From Duganella sp. CF458 (GTDB lineage: Bacteria; Pseudomonadota; Gammaproteobacteria; Burkholderiales; Burkholderiaceae_D), in the NCBI RefSeq assembly GCF_900113115.1, contig NZ_FOOF01000001.1:496001-560000 (forward strand): a stretch of 64,000 nucleotides of DNA. Direction: 5' to 3'. The position numbers and the translations under genes were made by a program. A model generated the notes under the pieces. That model made no database searches. It worked only from the letters and a program-made list of their open reading frames with translations, and was not told the origin of the DNA. Shown in pieces: positions 40,619 through 49,842 of the stretch. Within the stretch, counting starts at the first letter, position 1, and the number at the start of each line of letters is the position of its first letter.

Positions 40619-42346
40619 ATGCTGAACCGACTGCGGATTGGACCCAAGCTGTTGTTGGCGCCGGGCGTGGTACTGGCGCTGCTGCTGGTGACAGCGGCCT
40701 GCGCCTGGTTCGGCATGGTGCGGCAGAACGCATCGATGGAAAACCTGGTGCAGTTGCGCGCTGCGCGGCTGCAGGCAGTGGCCGACGTGGCTGGCCAGGC
40801 GCGCATGGCGCACGCCAACATCTACCAGCTCCTGGCCTGGATCAACGGCAGCTTTGCGCAGGCCCGGCTCGATGCACTGACGGCGCAGATCCGCAACCGG
40901 CACGGCGCGGTCGGCACGCGGCTGGAGCAGTTGGGCCGCGGGGCGGCAACCGACGAGCGCGCCTTGCTGGCGGTGTCGCTGGAGGCGCTGGCCAGCTATC
41001 GCAAGGCAGTGCAGGAAACCATCGAGCTGGCGCAAGTGGACCAGTCGATTGCGACCAACGCGATGGCGAAGGCGGAGCGCCAGTTCGCGGCGCTGGACCA
41101 GCAGTTGTCGCAGCTGGCCGCGCTGGAGAAGGCGCTGAGCGAGGCGGCTTACGCGGGGGCGCGGCAGGAATTCCGATTGCTTGGCATGACGATGGCGGGC
41201 CTGCTGCTGCTGTCGGTGGCCTTGTCGCTGGCGGTATCGATGCTGGTGCGGCGCGCGCTGCTGCGCGATATCCATGCCATCGGCGATGGTGTGCGCAGCC
41301 TGGCGTCGGGACAGTTGGCGCCAAGGCCGCCGGCGCCCGGGCGCGATGAGATTGCCGATACCGCGCGGGCGCTGGATGGCAGCGTGGCCCAGCTGAACGG
41401 CACCATTCGCGCGATTCGCGGCGCGGTGCGGCAGATTGACCTGGCAGCACGCGAGATCGCAAGCGGGAACATGGATCTGTCGGCGCGCACAGAGTTGCAG
41501 GCAAGCTCGCTGGAGGAAACGGCCAGCGCGGTGGACAGCCTGGCGGCGGCCGTGCGCAGCAATGCGGAACATGCGCGCGAAGCCTGCCAGGTGGCCGCCA
41601 ATGCCAACGAACTCGCGGCCCGTGGCGGTTCGGCGGTGTCGGATGCGGTACAGACCATGGAGGCGATCCGATCCTCGTCCCGCAAGATCGTCGAAATCAT
41701 CGGGGTGATCGACGGCATCGCGTTCCAGACCAATATCCTGGCCCTGAATGCCGCGGTGGAAGCGGCGCGGGCGGGTGAGCAGGGCCGCGGTTTTGCCGTC
41801 GTGGCCGCCGAAGTGCGGACGCTGGCGCAGCGCAGCGGGACGGCGGCGCATGAAATCAAGGCCCTGATCAATGCCTCGGTGGCAACCATCGACCGCGGCG
41901 CGCAATCGGTAGGCGTGGCGGGCGGCAGCATGGGCGATATCGTGGCCTCGGTGCGGCAGGTCGGCGGCATTATCCAGCGCATCAGCGATGCCAGTGCGGA
42001 GCAGGCGCGCGGGATTACCGAGGTCAACCAGGCGGTCGGGCAGATTGACGATGTCACCCAGCAGAATGCCGCCCTGGTTGAACAGGCGGCAGCGGCAGCG
42101 GCCAGCCTGCAGGAGCAGGCGGCCGGGCTGGCGCAGGCGGTTGCCGTGTTCGAGCTGGGCGATGAGGCGTCAGCGGAAACGGCGGCAAGCCCGGTCGCCG
42201 CGGCCCGGGCCGGCCTGGCGCCCGATGATGGCGAACGGCGCGCGGCGGGCAGCCCGATGCGCGGGCGGCCAGGCTTAGCGGAATGGGCGGCTGACAAACG
42301 GCGAGCCGGCCAAGCCGAAGCGCCAAGGCACGTCCACCGCCTTTGA
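40619..42346 (+). CDS. Methyl-accepting chemotaxis protein
   Basis: Chemoreceptor of 575 residues with TM1 at about 10-33, a helical periplasmic ligand domain, TM2 at about 190-212 and a HAMP segment. The signalling hairpin tip is [38 protein letters not shown], which is conserved. There is no C-terminal CheR pentapeptide. Its own sensor domain is helical rather than Cache, so the partner Cache protein encoded just upstream may supply ligand specificity. The last 72 nt overlap the 3' end of the mpg gene on the other strand. Confidence 0.92.
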   Translation: MLNRLRIGPKLLLAPGVVLALLLVTAACAWFGMVRQNASMENLVQLRAARLQAVADVAGQARMAHANIYQLLAWINGSFAQARLDALTAQIRNRHGAVGTRLEQLGRGAATDERALLAVSLEALASYRKAVQETIELAQVDQSIATNAMAKAERQFAALDQQLSQLAALEKALSEAAYAGARQEFRLLGMTMAGLLLLSVALSLAVSMLVRRALLRDIHAIGDGVRSLASGQLAPRPPAPGRDEIADTARALDGSVAQLNGTIRAIRGAVRQIDLAAREIASGNMDLSARTELQASSLEETASAVDSLAAAVRSNAEHAREACQVAANANELAARGGSAVSDAVQTMEAIRSSSRKIVEIIGVIDGIAFQTNILALNAAVEAARAGEQGRGFAVVAAEVRTLAQRSGTAAHEIKALINASVATIDRGAQSVGVAGGSMGDIVASVRQVGGIIQRISDASAEQARGITEVNQAVGQIDDVTQQNAALVEQAAAAAASLQEQAAGLAQAVAVFELGDEASAETAASPVAAARAGLAPDDGERRAAGSPMRGRPGLAEWAADKRRAGQAEAPRHVHRL

Positions 42347-42844
42347 AATCCCGATGCGCGGCCCGACCACGACCTGCGCCCGCCCTTTGCGCGGCAGCAG
42401 TTCGAACGGCGCCGCGCCAAGCGACATGGCGTTCAGCTCACGCGTCACCCCCATCGCCTGCGCCAGGCGCCCCGGCCCGGAACACAGCAAGCGCAGGTCC
42501 TGCAGGCCGCGCCGCGCCTGCATCTGCTCGATGCCTTGCAGCGGCTCGATGGCGCGGATCAGCACCCCGGCCCCATGCCCCGCCTCTTGGCACACAAAGT
42601 TCATGCACCAGTGGATGCCGTGCGACAGGTAGACATAAGCATGGGCCGGCGGCCCGAACATGGCGAGATTGCGCGGCGTCTCGCCGACAAAGGCGTGCGA
42701 AGCCGGATCTTCCCGGTCGTACGCTTCCACCTCGACAATACGGCCGCCCACGCCATTGACGAGCACTGTCACACCGATCAGGCGGCGCGCCACTTGCTGT
42801 GCGGGCGCACTGAAATCGATACCGGCCAAAATGTGGGAAGACAT
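42275..42844 (-). CDS. Mpg-type 3-methyladenine DNA glycosylase
   Basis: Base-excision repair enzyme of 189 residues in the AAG/MPG family. Recognised parts are [41 protein letters not shown], which holds the catalytic Glu in VEVEAY, and [14 protein letters not shown]. It excises 3-methyladenine and related alkylated or deaminated purines. The start [12 protein letters not shown] (42844) is divergent from the HDOD gene. The 3' end overlaps the chemoreceptor gene by 72 nt in antisense. Confidence 0.9.
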   Translation of the reverse strand: MSSHILAGIDFSAPAQQVARRLIGVTVLVNGVGGRIVEVEAYDREDPASHAFVGETPRNLAMFGPPAHAYVYLSHGIHWCMNFVCQEAGHGAGVLIRAIEPLQGIEQMQARRGLQDLRLLCSGPGRLAQAMGVTRELNAMSLGAAPFELLPRKGRAQVVVGPRIGISKAVDVPWRFGLAGSPFVSRPFR

Positions 42845-42966
42845 GCTATCGATTGTAGCAACCCTGCCATTTATACATGAAAAAAAACCCATTCGTGCTG
42901 CGGGTTGCAGGCAAAAAACAGGCGATAATGGCGATGCCCGCCCAGCAGCACAACCCTCGAAGCAAA

Positions 42967-43833
42967 ATGACAACAGCAGCAACCCGGCTCCCGGCCCACA
43001 ATACGACCGCAGAAGACGCGCTGTTGCGCTCCATCCGCATCCCGCCGCGTCCCAGCCTGCTGGTCGACCTGCAGCGCGAACTGGCGCAAGCCGACCCCTC
43101 GCCGCGCGTGATTGCGACCATCATCGGCAACGACGTCGGCATGTCGGGCGCCCTGCTGAAACTGGCCAATTCGCCGTTCTATGGCGCGGCACGCAAGGCC
43201 AAATCGGTCGAGCAAGCCATCAACTTCCTCGGCATTAACCAGTGCGCCGCCATGCTGACCGGCATCCTGGCGCGCGAAGCCGTGGGCGCCAACAACCCGT
43301 CCCTGAACCAGTTCTGGGAAGTGTCGTCCTGCCGCGCCCAGGCCCTGGTCTTCATTTCGCGCAAGCTGCGCCTGGCGCCACCCGATATCGCCCACACCTT
43401 CGGCCTGTTCTGCGACATCGGCATCCCGATCCTGATGGCGCGCTTCGACGATTACGGCCAGACCCTGGACATCTGCAACGGCGCCGCCACCCGCAAGTTC
43501 ACCGACATCGAAGACGCGCGCCACAACACCAACCACGCCGCCATCGGCTGCCTGCTGGCGCGCAACTGGGGCCTGTCGCCGGACGTGTCCTGGGCCATCC
43601 TGCACCATCACGATTACGAAGTGCTGGGCGACGACGCCACCGACGACGCCATCCGCTCGCTGGTGGCCAGCGCGGTGCTGGCCGAACGCGCCATCCAGCG
43701 CTACCACGGCAACAGCGCTGCGCTGGAATGGGAAAAAGGCGGCGACGCTGCCTGCCGCCACCTCGGCATGAACGAGGACGAAACCGCCGACCTGCTGGAC
43801 GAACTGCACGAAACCTTCCACATTGAACACTGA
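42967..43833 (+). CDS. HDOD-domain signalling protein
   Basis: Protein of 288 residues with the HDOD fold (RIPPRPSLLVDLQRELAQADPSPRVIATIIGNDVGMSGALLKLANSPFYG) and a C-terminal half with HHHDYE, related to HD-type signalling domains but lacking a full catalytic site. HDOD proteins act in stress, biofilm or c-di-GMP circuits. In-frame ATGs exist at 42877, 42928, 42934 and 42967. A GATAAT hexamer at 42924-42929 makes starts upstream of about 42935 unlikely, so MTTAATRLPAHN was chosen. Followed after 5 nt by the DUF2863 gene. Confidence 0.78.
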   Translation: MTTAATRLPAHNTTAEDALLRSIRIPPRPSLLVDLQRELAQADPSPRVIATIIGNDVGMSGALLKLANSPFYGAARKAKSVEQAINFLGINQCAAMLTGILAREAVGANNPSLNQFWEVSSCRAQALVFISRKLRLAPPDIAHTFGLFCDIGIPILMARFDDYGQTLDICNGAATRKFTDIEDARHNTNHAAIGCLLARNWGLSPDVSWAILHHHDYEVLGDDATDDAIRSLVASAVLAERAIQRYHGNSAALEWEKGGDAACRHLGMNEDETADLLDELHETFHIEH

Positions 43834-43838
43834 GCCGC

Positions 43839-44954
43839 ATGCCAAAGACCAACAACAAGCGCCCAGCACCACGCAAGCCGACTACCCCGCCCGCCGACAA
43901 AGATGAAACCCTGAGCCAGGAACTGTTCAGCCTCGCGCTGGCACAGGAAGACGACCTGCGCCACGCCGTGCGGCGCTACCTGCGCCAGGGCAAGGACGCC
44001 ATCCTGTACGGCGCCATCGAGCTGGCGCGCGGCGAAGACGCCGACGCCTACCGCACGCTGAAGGAAGCCATCGAGGAAGACGCCGGCACCGTCCTGCTGC
44101 GCAAGGGCGACGGGCCGGACATGGAAATCAACGCCTTCGCCATTCCCTTGTTCGTGCACAGCCAGGGCGGCCTGCGCGAAACGGAAGGCTTTCTGGATGA
44201 AGAGGCGTATGCGGCCCTGCTGGACAGTTTTACCAGGGCCGGCCTGGAAAGCCCCAGAGCCAAGGTAGTGCTGGTGCAGCATGCCTACGACCAGGCCGAG
44301 ATGGAAGGCATCAGCGCCAGCCAGTTGAACGCCATGGTGCATGAAGCGGCAGCGGCCATGCTGGACAAGAAAGTGGCGGACGCCCCGGCCCTGCTGCGCA
44401 GCATCGCCGGCTGGCAGCCATCGGCCTTCGGCGCCGACGACGAAGCGGTCGAATTGCGCTTCCTGCTCGGTTTCGCCCTGAAGCGCGCCGACGACCCGTT
44501 CTACGCCATGCCGGCCGCCGGCAAGAAGCAGGACGCCTGGTTCGACGCGCGCATGCACCGTTACCAGGATTGGACCGTGTCCGCCGCGCCGCTGGTACAG
44601 CGTTGCCTGGCCGGCGCCGCCCGTGCCGCCGGACTGCGCCTGAACTTCCTGTACCAGGACCTGTTCCATGGCGCCCTGCAGCAGGGCAAGTCCGAGCATT
44701 GGATGCTGGCCATGATGGCCGGATTCGGCGCCGCGCTGGACAGCCAGGGCGCGGCCCGTGCCGTCATCACCCTGGTGGAAACCGATGAAGATGCCGCCCT
44801 CGGCGTGCAGTTGATCGGCGCGGCCGGCGAACTGGCGCATGCCGACCGCCGCCTCGACATCGGCGCCGATGTGGAAGCGGAAATCGACGACTTGCGCGAC
44901 GCCCTGGCCACCCTGGGAATCGACGACGTCAGCGTTGAATTGACAGCCCCCTGA
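43839..44954 (+). CDS. DUF2863 family protein
   Basis: Cytoplasmic protein of 371 residues matching DUF2863, a family restricted mainly to Burkholderiales and of unknown function. Representative stretches are AIPLFVHSQGGLRETEGFLDEEAY and 'RLNFLYQDLFHGALQQGKSEHWMLAMMAGFGAAL'. The N terminus is basic and Pro-rich (KTNNKRPAPRKPTTPPA). It follows the HDOD gene at 5 nt and precedes a lipoprotein gene, suggesting an operon of envelope or signalling genes. Confidence 0.82.
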   Translation: MPKTNNKRPAPRKPTTPPADKDETLSQELFSLALAQEDDLRHAVRRYLRQGKDAILYGAIELARGEDADAYRTLKEAIEEDAGTVLLRKGDGPDMEINAFAIPLFVHSQGGLRETEGFLDEEAYAALLDSFTRAGLESPRAKVVLVQHAYDQAEMEGISASQLNAMVHEAAAAMLDKKVADAPALLRSIAGWQPSAFGADDEAVELRFLLGFALKRADDPFYAMPAAGKKQDAWFDARMHRYQDWTVSAAPLVQRCLAGAARAAGLRLNFLYQDLFHGALQQGKSEHWMLAMMAGFGAALDSQGAARAVITLVETDEDAALGVQLIGAAGELAHADRRLDIGADVEAEIDDLRDALATLGIDDVSVELTAP

Positions 44955-44996
44955 GACACGCACATACTTGTTTCATAGAGGTGAGGAGACGCCACC

Positions 44997-46175
44997 ATGA
45001 AACTACTGTCAACATTGATTTTTGCGGCATTGCTGGCCGGCTGCGCAAGCGGTCCGCCGGCGATTCAGACGCCTGAGCGCACGCTCTTTACCGACGCGGC
45101 TTTCCGCAAACCGGCCGGCATGATCACCCCGGCGCAAGTGTTCGAGCTGTCGCCGGAGATGAAAGCGTATGCGGGCAAGATCCGCGCAACGCTTGGCAGC
45201 AAATCCAGGCACCAGGCGCTGTATGAAGCGCTGTATCATCGCGACCAGCTCCGCCTCGAGTACGACTCCGAAACCACGCGCACGGCCGCCCAGGCCTTTG
45301 AAGCCCGCGCGGGCAACTGCATGTCGCTGGTGATCATGACTGCCGCCTTTGCCCGGGAACTGGGACTGGAGGTGCAATTCCAGCGCATCACCAGTGAAGA
45401 CACCTGGAGCCGTTCCGGCTCCTTGTACTTCAGCAGCGGCCACGTCAACCTGGTACTGAGCAAGCCCAAGACCGAAGCAGCGCGCACCTACGACACAGCC
45501 CAATCGGTAACCATCGACTTCCTGCCGCCGCCGGATGCCGAATTGATGCCGACCGAAGTCATTTCGGAACGCACCGTGGTGGCCATGTACATGAATAACC
45601 GCGCTGCGGAAACGCTGGTGCAGGGCAAGCTGGATGAGGCTTACTGGTGGGCCCGCGCCGCCATCGAATACGAGCCCAATTTCCTGATGGGGTACAACAC
45701 CCTGTCCACCATTTACCAGCGTCACGGCAACATACACCTGGCCGAAAGCACGCTGCGCTTCGCCCACCAGCACGACCCGCTCAATACGGTCATCCTGTTC
45801 AACCTGTCCGAAGTGACCAATGCGCTCGGCAAGAGCGAGGAATCGGCCAGGTACAAAGCCGAGCTGGCGCGCCTGGAACCGTATCCGCCGTTCCACTTCT
45901 TCCACATCGGCCAGAAAGCCATGGCCGATGGCGACTACCAGAAGGCACGCTCGATGTTCGTGCGGGAAGTGCAGCGCGCGCCGTATTACCACGAGTTCCA
46001 CTTCTGGCTGGCCAAGGCCGCCTTCCTGCTCGGTAACCTGAAGGAAGCCGACAAACATATGGCACTGGCCTTGATGAATAGCACCACGCGCGGCGACAGC
46101 GCCATCTACGCCGGCAAACTGGCCAACCTGCGCCTGTACGAATCGCGAGCCCGTCTTCGACCGGGAGAAATCTAA
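44997..46175 (+). CDS. Lipoprotein with transglutaminase-like domain and TPR repeats
   Basis: Lipoprotein of 392 residues. The lipobox is LLAGC with C16 lipidated. The N-terminal half has a papain/transglutaminase-like triad: C108 (ARAGNCMSLV), H149 (SGHVNLVL) and D174 (VTIDFLPP). The second half (about 200-370) is TPR-like (AETLVQGKLDEAYWWARAAIEYEPNFLMGYNTLSTIYQRHG and following). A peptidase or peptidoglycan-linked role is possible; function is unknown. AGGTGAGGAG precedes the ATG. A palindrome follows the stop codon at 46191-46209. Confidence 0.82.
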   Translation: MKLLSTLIFAALLAGCASGPPAIQTPERTLFTDAAFRKPAGMITPAQVFELSPEMKAYAGKIRATLGSKSRHQALYEALYHRDQLRLEYDSETTRTAAQAFEARAGNCMSLVIMTAAFARELGLEVQFQRITSEDTWSRSGSLYFSSGHVNLVLSKPKTEAARTYDTAQSVTIDFLPPPDAELMPTEVISERTVVAMYMNNRAAETLVQGKLDEAYWWARAAIEYEPNFLMGYNTLSTIYQRHGNIHLAESTLRFAHQHDPLNTVILFNLSEVTNALGKSEESARYKAELARLEPYPPFHFFHIGQKAMADGDYQKARSMFVREVQRAPYYHEFHFWLAKAAFLLGNLKEADKHMALALMNSTTRGDSAIYAGKLANLRLYESRARLRPGEI

Positions 46176-46190
46176 ATAAGCCGACAACCC

Positions 46191-46209
46191 GGTGCCAGCG
46201 CCTGGCACC
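46191..46209. repeat. Perfect 8-bp palindrome between the TPR and CocE genes
   Basis: GGTGCCAG, CGC and CTGGCACC lie 16 nt after the TPR gene stop and 16 nt before the next ATG. It may end the upstream transcript or shape the leader of the hydrolase gene. No T tract follows. Confidence 0.65.
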
Positions 46210-46224
46210 GCCATCTATAAGCCC

Positions 46225-48141
46225 ATGCTCTCAAAACTCAGTCCCCTCGCCCTTTCCCTTGCACTGGCCTTCGCAGGCGCCGCCCAGGCGGCGCCTGATG
46301 AAAAACCGGACCTCCGTTCCAGCTACACCAAATACGAATTCCGCATCCCCATGCGCGATGGCGTGCGCCTGTTCACGGCCGTGTATGTGCCCAAGGATGC
46401 CGGCAAGACCTATCCCTTCCTGATCGAGCGCACGCCTTACAGTGCCGGCGTAAACGTCAACGGCCAGCTGCAGTATGGTCCTGACTTCTTCCCGCGCCGC
46501 CTGGGCCCTGCGGCCGATTTCAGCGAAGCCGGCTACATCTTCGTCAAGCAGGACGTGCGCGGCCGCTATATGTCCGAAGGCAAGTGGCAGGAAATGACGC
46601 CGCACGCCAAGACGGCGCTGGAAGCGGGCGAAGGCAACGAAAGCCGCGACATGCACGACACCGTCGACTGGCTGCTCAAGCACGTGGCCAACAACAACGG
46701 CAAGGTCGGCATCTACGGCATCAGCTATCCCGGCTTCTACACCGCGGCCAGCATCATCGATTCACACCCCGCGATCAAAGCCGCCTCGCCACAGGCGCCA
46801 GTCACCGACCTGTTCATGGGCGACGATTCCTACCATGGCGGTGCCTTCATGCTGGCGGCGAATTTCGACTTCTATGCCGCCTTTACGGAAGAAAAGAATC
46901 CCTCGCCCCTGCCCAAGACCTGGACCGATTTCGATTACGGCACCACCAGCGGCTACGACTACTTCCTGCAGCGCCTGACGCTGTCCAAGATCCTGGCCGG
47001 CATGCAGCCCAAGCAGCTCGCCTATCTGAAGCCGACCATCGACCACGACACTTACGACGAGTTCTGGAAAGCGCGCAACCTGGCGCCGCACATGAAGAAC
47101 GTCAAGGCGGCCGTGATGACGGTCGGCGGCTGGTTCGATGCGGAGGATCCGGCCGGCCCGTTCTCCATCTATCGCGCGGTAGGCAAGCACAACCCGGGCA
47201 TCTACAACGGCCTGGTGATCGGCCCATGGTCGCACGGCGGCTGGGCCGGTGGCGAAGGCAAGCGCCTGGGCCATGTGCAATTCGACAGCAAGACCAGCGA
47301 GCATTTCAACAAGAAGCTGCTGTTCCCCTTCTTCGAGGAACAGTTGAAGGGCGTCAAACCGGCGCAGCCGATTGCCGCCGTCAACACGTTTGAGACCGGC
47401 ACCAATGTCTGGCGCCAGTACAGCGCCTGGCCGCCGGTGCAGGCCAAGGCAAAAACGCTTTACCTGGGCCCGAACGGCACCCTGAGCTGGACCCAACCCG
47501 CAGCCGGCACGGGCTTCGATGAATACGTCAGCGATCCACGCAAGCCGGTGCCATACATCGGCTACCCGGCCACCGGCGTGCCGCGCGAATATATGGTGTC
47601 GGACCAACGCTTTGCCTCAAGCCGCCCGGACGTGCTGGTGTACCAGAGCGAAGTGCTGGAAGAAGACGTGACCATCGCCGGCCCGGTGACGCCCAAGCTG
47701 TTCGTCTCGACCACCGGCACGGACAGCGATTTCGTGGTCAAGCTGATCGACGTCTACCCGACCGACTATCCGCAGGAGAAAGAGGAAGAGAAGCACAAGG
47801 ACGTGGCACCGCCTTCAATCAAAATGGGCGGCTACCAGCAACTGGTGCGTGGAAATCCGCTGCGCGGCAAGTTCCGCAACAGCTTCGAAAAGCCCGAACC
47901 TTTCGTGCCAGGCAAGGTAGAGCCGCTCAGCTACCAACTGGGCGACGTGCAGCACACCTTCCGCCGCGGCCACCGCATCATGGTGCATGTGCAGAGCAGC
48001 TGGTTCCCGCTGGTCGACCTGAACCCGCAGACATTCACCAACATCCCGAACGCCAAGCCGGAAGACTTCGTGAAGGCCACCCAGCGCGTCTACCATGCGC
48101 CCGGAACGGCGTCCGGCTTGCAGCTGATGGTGATGCCTTAA
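46225..48141 (+). CDS. CocE/NonD-family exported hydrolase
   Basis: Secreted alpha/beta hydrolase of 638 residues with signal peptide MLSKLSPLALSLALAFAGAAQA. The nucleophile elbow is GISYPG with S167. The acid is expected in GWFDAEDPAG and the His in GPWSHGGWAGGE. A C-terminal jelly-roll domain (about 430-638), as in X-prolyl dipeptidyl peptidase S15, cocaine esterase and cephalosporin acylase, is present. Substrate is unknown; acylamino or ester compounds are likely. The ATG at 46225 is preferred because an upstream in-frame start (46192) would lie in the palindrome and give a poor leader. Confidence 0.9.
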   Translation: MLSKLSPLALSLALAFAGAAQAAPDEKPDLRSSYTKYEFRIPMRDGVRLFTAVYVPKDAGKTYPFLIERTPYSAGVNVNGQLQYGPDFFPRRLGPAADFSEAGYIFVKQDVRGRYMSEGKWQEMTPHAKTALEAGEGNESRDMHDTVDWLLKHVANNNGKVGIYGISYPGFYTAASIIDSHPAIKAASPQAPVTDLFMGDDSYHGGAFMLAANFDFYAAFTEEKNPSPLPKTWTDFDYGTTSGYDYFLQRLTLSKILAGMQPKQLAYLKPTIDHDTYDEFWKARNLAPHMKNVKAAVMTVGGWFDAEDPAGPFSIYRAVGKHNPGIYNGLVIGPWSHGGWAGGEGKRLGHVQFDSKTSEHFNKKLLFPFFEEQLKGVKPAQPIAAVNTFETGTNVWRQYSAWPPVQAKAKTLYLGPNGTLSWTQPAAGTGFDEYVSDPRKPVPYIGYPATGVPREYMVSDQRFASSRPDVLVYQSEVLEEDVTIAGPVTPKLFVSTTGTDSDFVVKLIDVYPTDYPQEKEEEKHKDVAPPSIKMGGYQQLVRGNPLRGKFRNSFEKPEPFVPGKVEPLSYQLGDVQHTFRRGHRIMVHVQSSWFPLVDLNPQTFTNIPNAKPEDFVKATQRVYHAPGTASGLQLMVMP

Positions 48142-48149
48142 GCGGGGGC

Positions 48150-48749
48150 TTAGCAGCTCTCGTATTTCCAGTGCCGCTTCTTGCCCTCGGCAATCCATTC
48201 GACCGCCTGGGCCATGCGTTTGTCGCGCGTGGCCTCGGTCTTGGCTTCGGTCAGCCAGTCGCAGTAATCGCGCTTGGCGCTGGTTGAGAATTCGTTAAAG
48301 ACTTCGTAAGCGGCGGGATTGTCCTCCAGCGCCGCGATGAAGTAGTCCGGCACCACCAGCTCGCGCGGCGCCGCCCTGGCCCGCGCGACCTTCACACCTT
48401 GCTCATTGAGCTTCATCGCCTTCTTGATGTACGCAGTCAGTTCTTTCTTCGGCGGCAAGTCCTTGACGGAGGTAATCCGGCCGAACTGGCCCATGGCTTC
48501 CTTGCCCTTGTCATTCTCCGCCGCGATCAGCAATTCGGCTTTCCAGAAATTCAGAGCGCAATGCTGCTTGAAGGCTGCGAAACTGCAGACAATCCCGTGG
48601 TAGTCGAAATTCGGCATGCTCCACTTGATGGTTTCCTGCACCTCCGGGCAAGCCGCGTGAATCACCTCGCGCAGGTGCGTCAGGATAGGCTGGGCGAAGC
48701 CGGCCGCATTGGCGATGTACTCGTCGACGCGCGGATCGGTAGTGGGCAT
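48150..48749 (-). CDS. YdeI/OmdA family protein with DUF1801 domain
   Basis: Protein of 199 residues. The N-terminal DUF1801 domain reads VDEYIANAAGFAQPILTHLREVIHAACPEVQETIKWSMPNFDY and the C-terminal YdeI-like part reads ELVVPDYFIAALEDNPAAYEVFNEFSTSAKRDYCDWLTEAKTEATRDKRMAQAVEWIAEG. Such proteins are linked loosely to stress or bacteriocin protection. Several ATGs cluster at 48761, 48755 and 48749; GAGG lies 6 nt before 48749, so MPTTDPRVDEY is preferred. Confidence 0.82.
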   Translation of the reverse strand: MPTTDPRVDEYIANAAGFAQPILTHLREVIHAACPEVQETIKWSMPNFDYHGIVCSFAAFKQHCALNFWKAELLIAAENDKGKEAMGQFGRITSVKDLPPKKELTAYIKKAMKLNEQGVKVARARAAPRELVVPDYFIAALEDNPAAYEVFNEFSTSAKRDYCDWLTEAKTEATRDKRMAQAVEWIAEGKKRHWKYESC

Positions 48750-48835
48750 GGTCATCCTCATAAATGTGTTGCCGCAATCTGACATAGGTGCGTTGCATAA
48801 CGCAGTTTGCTCAGCATTAGGAGCATACTAAAACA

Positions 48836-49828
48836 CTTGACGTCCTCCCCGTCCTAAAGGGCGGGAATTCCTGCAGCCAGCGTCGCACGTCCGCGACGGA
48901 GAATGTTTTTCGCAGCGTTTAGATCGCGATCATGTACTGCACCGCAATCACTGCATGCCCATTCCCTTATTCCAAGGCCTGCGATACCTCTCGGCCGCGA
49001 GTCGGGCAGGGCGCCACAATTCGAGCAGGTCTGGGTGGTAAAGCGTTCGTCCACCTCCACATACCGTGCGCCATGCTTAACAGCCTTGTACGCCAGCATT
49101 TTCCGGAAGGACGACCAGCCTGCATCCAACACGGACTTCGCCAGGCTGGTTTGGGCGAGTCCGGCGGCATTGATATTGCCGACAACGATATGGTCAAAAG
49201 AACGCGCAATCTGCAGCGACGCGTTATGCAGAGAATCGAGCCGGCGGCGCGCCGTATAGGCATGGATGGCCTTGATCCTGCGCCGTTTATGCGCGCGCTG
49301 CGCGGCCGCGAGCGCCGCTTCGGCCTTGCGATAGAAGCCAGGTGCAGAAATCCTATTCGCATCAGACAGTACGGCCAGGTCTTTCAAACCCAAGTCAATG
49401 CCGACTCCATGATCGATCGGTCGCACTGGCGATTCGGCAACCTCAATCACGATATTGAGGAACCAGTTGCCGCGGCTGTCTTGCGAAAAGCAGGTGCCAT
49501 CCTTGATCTTGCCCTCGGGAAGAGGCCGCGAGTTGAACACGCGGAAGGTATGTCCAGCAAAGCGAAACGCATCGCCTTCCCGGTGCAAGTCGCGCCCCTT
49601 GATCCAAGGTCGCTCGAATCGCAAGGCATCTTTCTGCCGGTCGTTGCAGTAATTCCAGACGAAATTCACCGCACGGCACCATTGATTAAGCAGTCCGCTC
49701 AACGACTTCACACGATAGCGAAAGACGAGAATCATACTGTAATTTTATACAGCATTTCGCAAATCTCAAGGAGAGCGATTGCTACGCAGTCGGCTCCTTT
49801 CACTCCCCGCCCTGAAGGGCGGGATTTC
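48836..49828 (-). mobile_element. Decayed IS605-type (TnpB-only) element
   Basis: The tnpB gene is bounded by two hairpin-forming copies of CTCCCCG(T/C)CCT(A/G)AAGGGCGGGA(A/T)TTC, at 48845-48870 and 49803-49828, in the same orientation and identical at 23 of 26 bases. No tnpA is present, so it is an IS1341-like element. In minus-strand sense the right end finishes in TCAAG (48840-48836), like the cleavage site of IS200/IS605 right ends. CTGTA/TACAG (49737-49752) forms a small hairpin before tnpB. The outer limits are approximate because the left boundary is not certain. Confidence 0.65.
48854..49735 (-). CDS. tnpB: TnpB with displaced RuvC-II glutamate and internal deletion
   Basis: IS605-family TnpB of 293 residues; relatives are usually near 360-400. 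The RuvC-I aspartate is D114 (GIDLGLKD), the zinc finger cysteines are C237, C240, C261 and C264, and RuvC-III is D271 (DRDLNAAKNI). At the usual RuvC-II glutamate position the sequence is IVVGN (G186), and nearby glutamates are E227 and E230 (VEVDERFTTQ), as in TnpB forms with a rearranged catalytic site. The region between residue 40 (KDALRF) and 46 (KGRDLHREG) has lost about 60 residues that intact homologues carry. It is probably inactive. The stop codon is part of the right-end hairpin. Confidence 0.88.
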   Translation of the reverse strand: MILVFRYRVKSLSGLLNQWCRAVNFVWNYCNDRQKDALRFERPWIKGRDLHREGDAFRFAGHTFRVFNSRPLPEGKIKDGTCFSQDSRGNWFLNIVIEVAESPVRPIDHGVGIDLGLKDLAVLSDANRISAPGFYRKAEAALAAAQRAHKRRRIKAIHAYTARRRLDSLHNASLQIARSFDHIVVGNINAAGLAQTSLAKSVLDAGWSSFRKMLAYKAVKHGARYVEVDERFTTQTCSNCGALPDSRPRGIAGLGIREWACSDCGAVHDRDLNAAKNILRRGRATLAAGIPAL

Positions 49829-49842
49829 TCGGAGCAACCCTG

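Noticed and set aside
42928..42936. HDOD gene start at 42928 or 42934
   Set aside because: These ATGs overlap or abut the GATAAT hexamer and would lie at or before the transcription start; 42967 is better.
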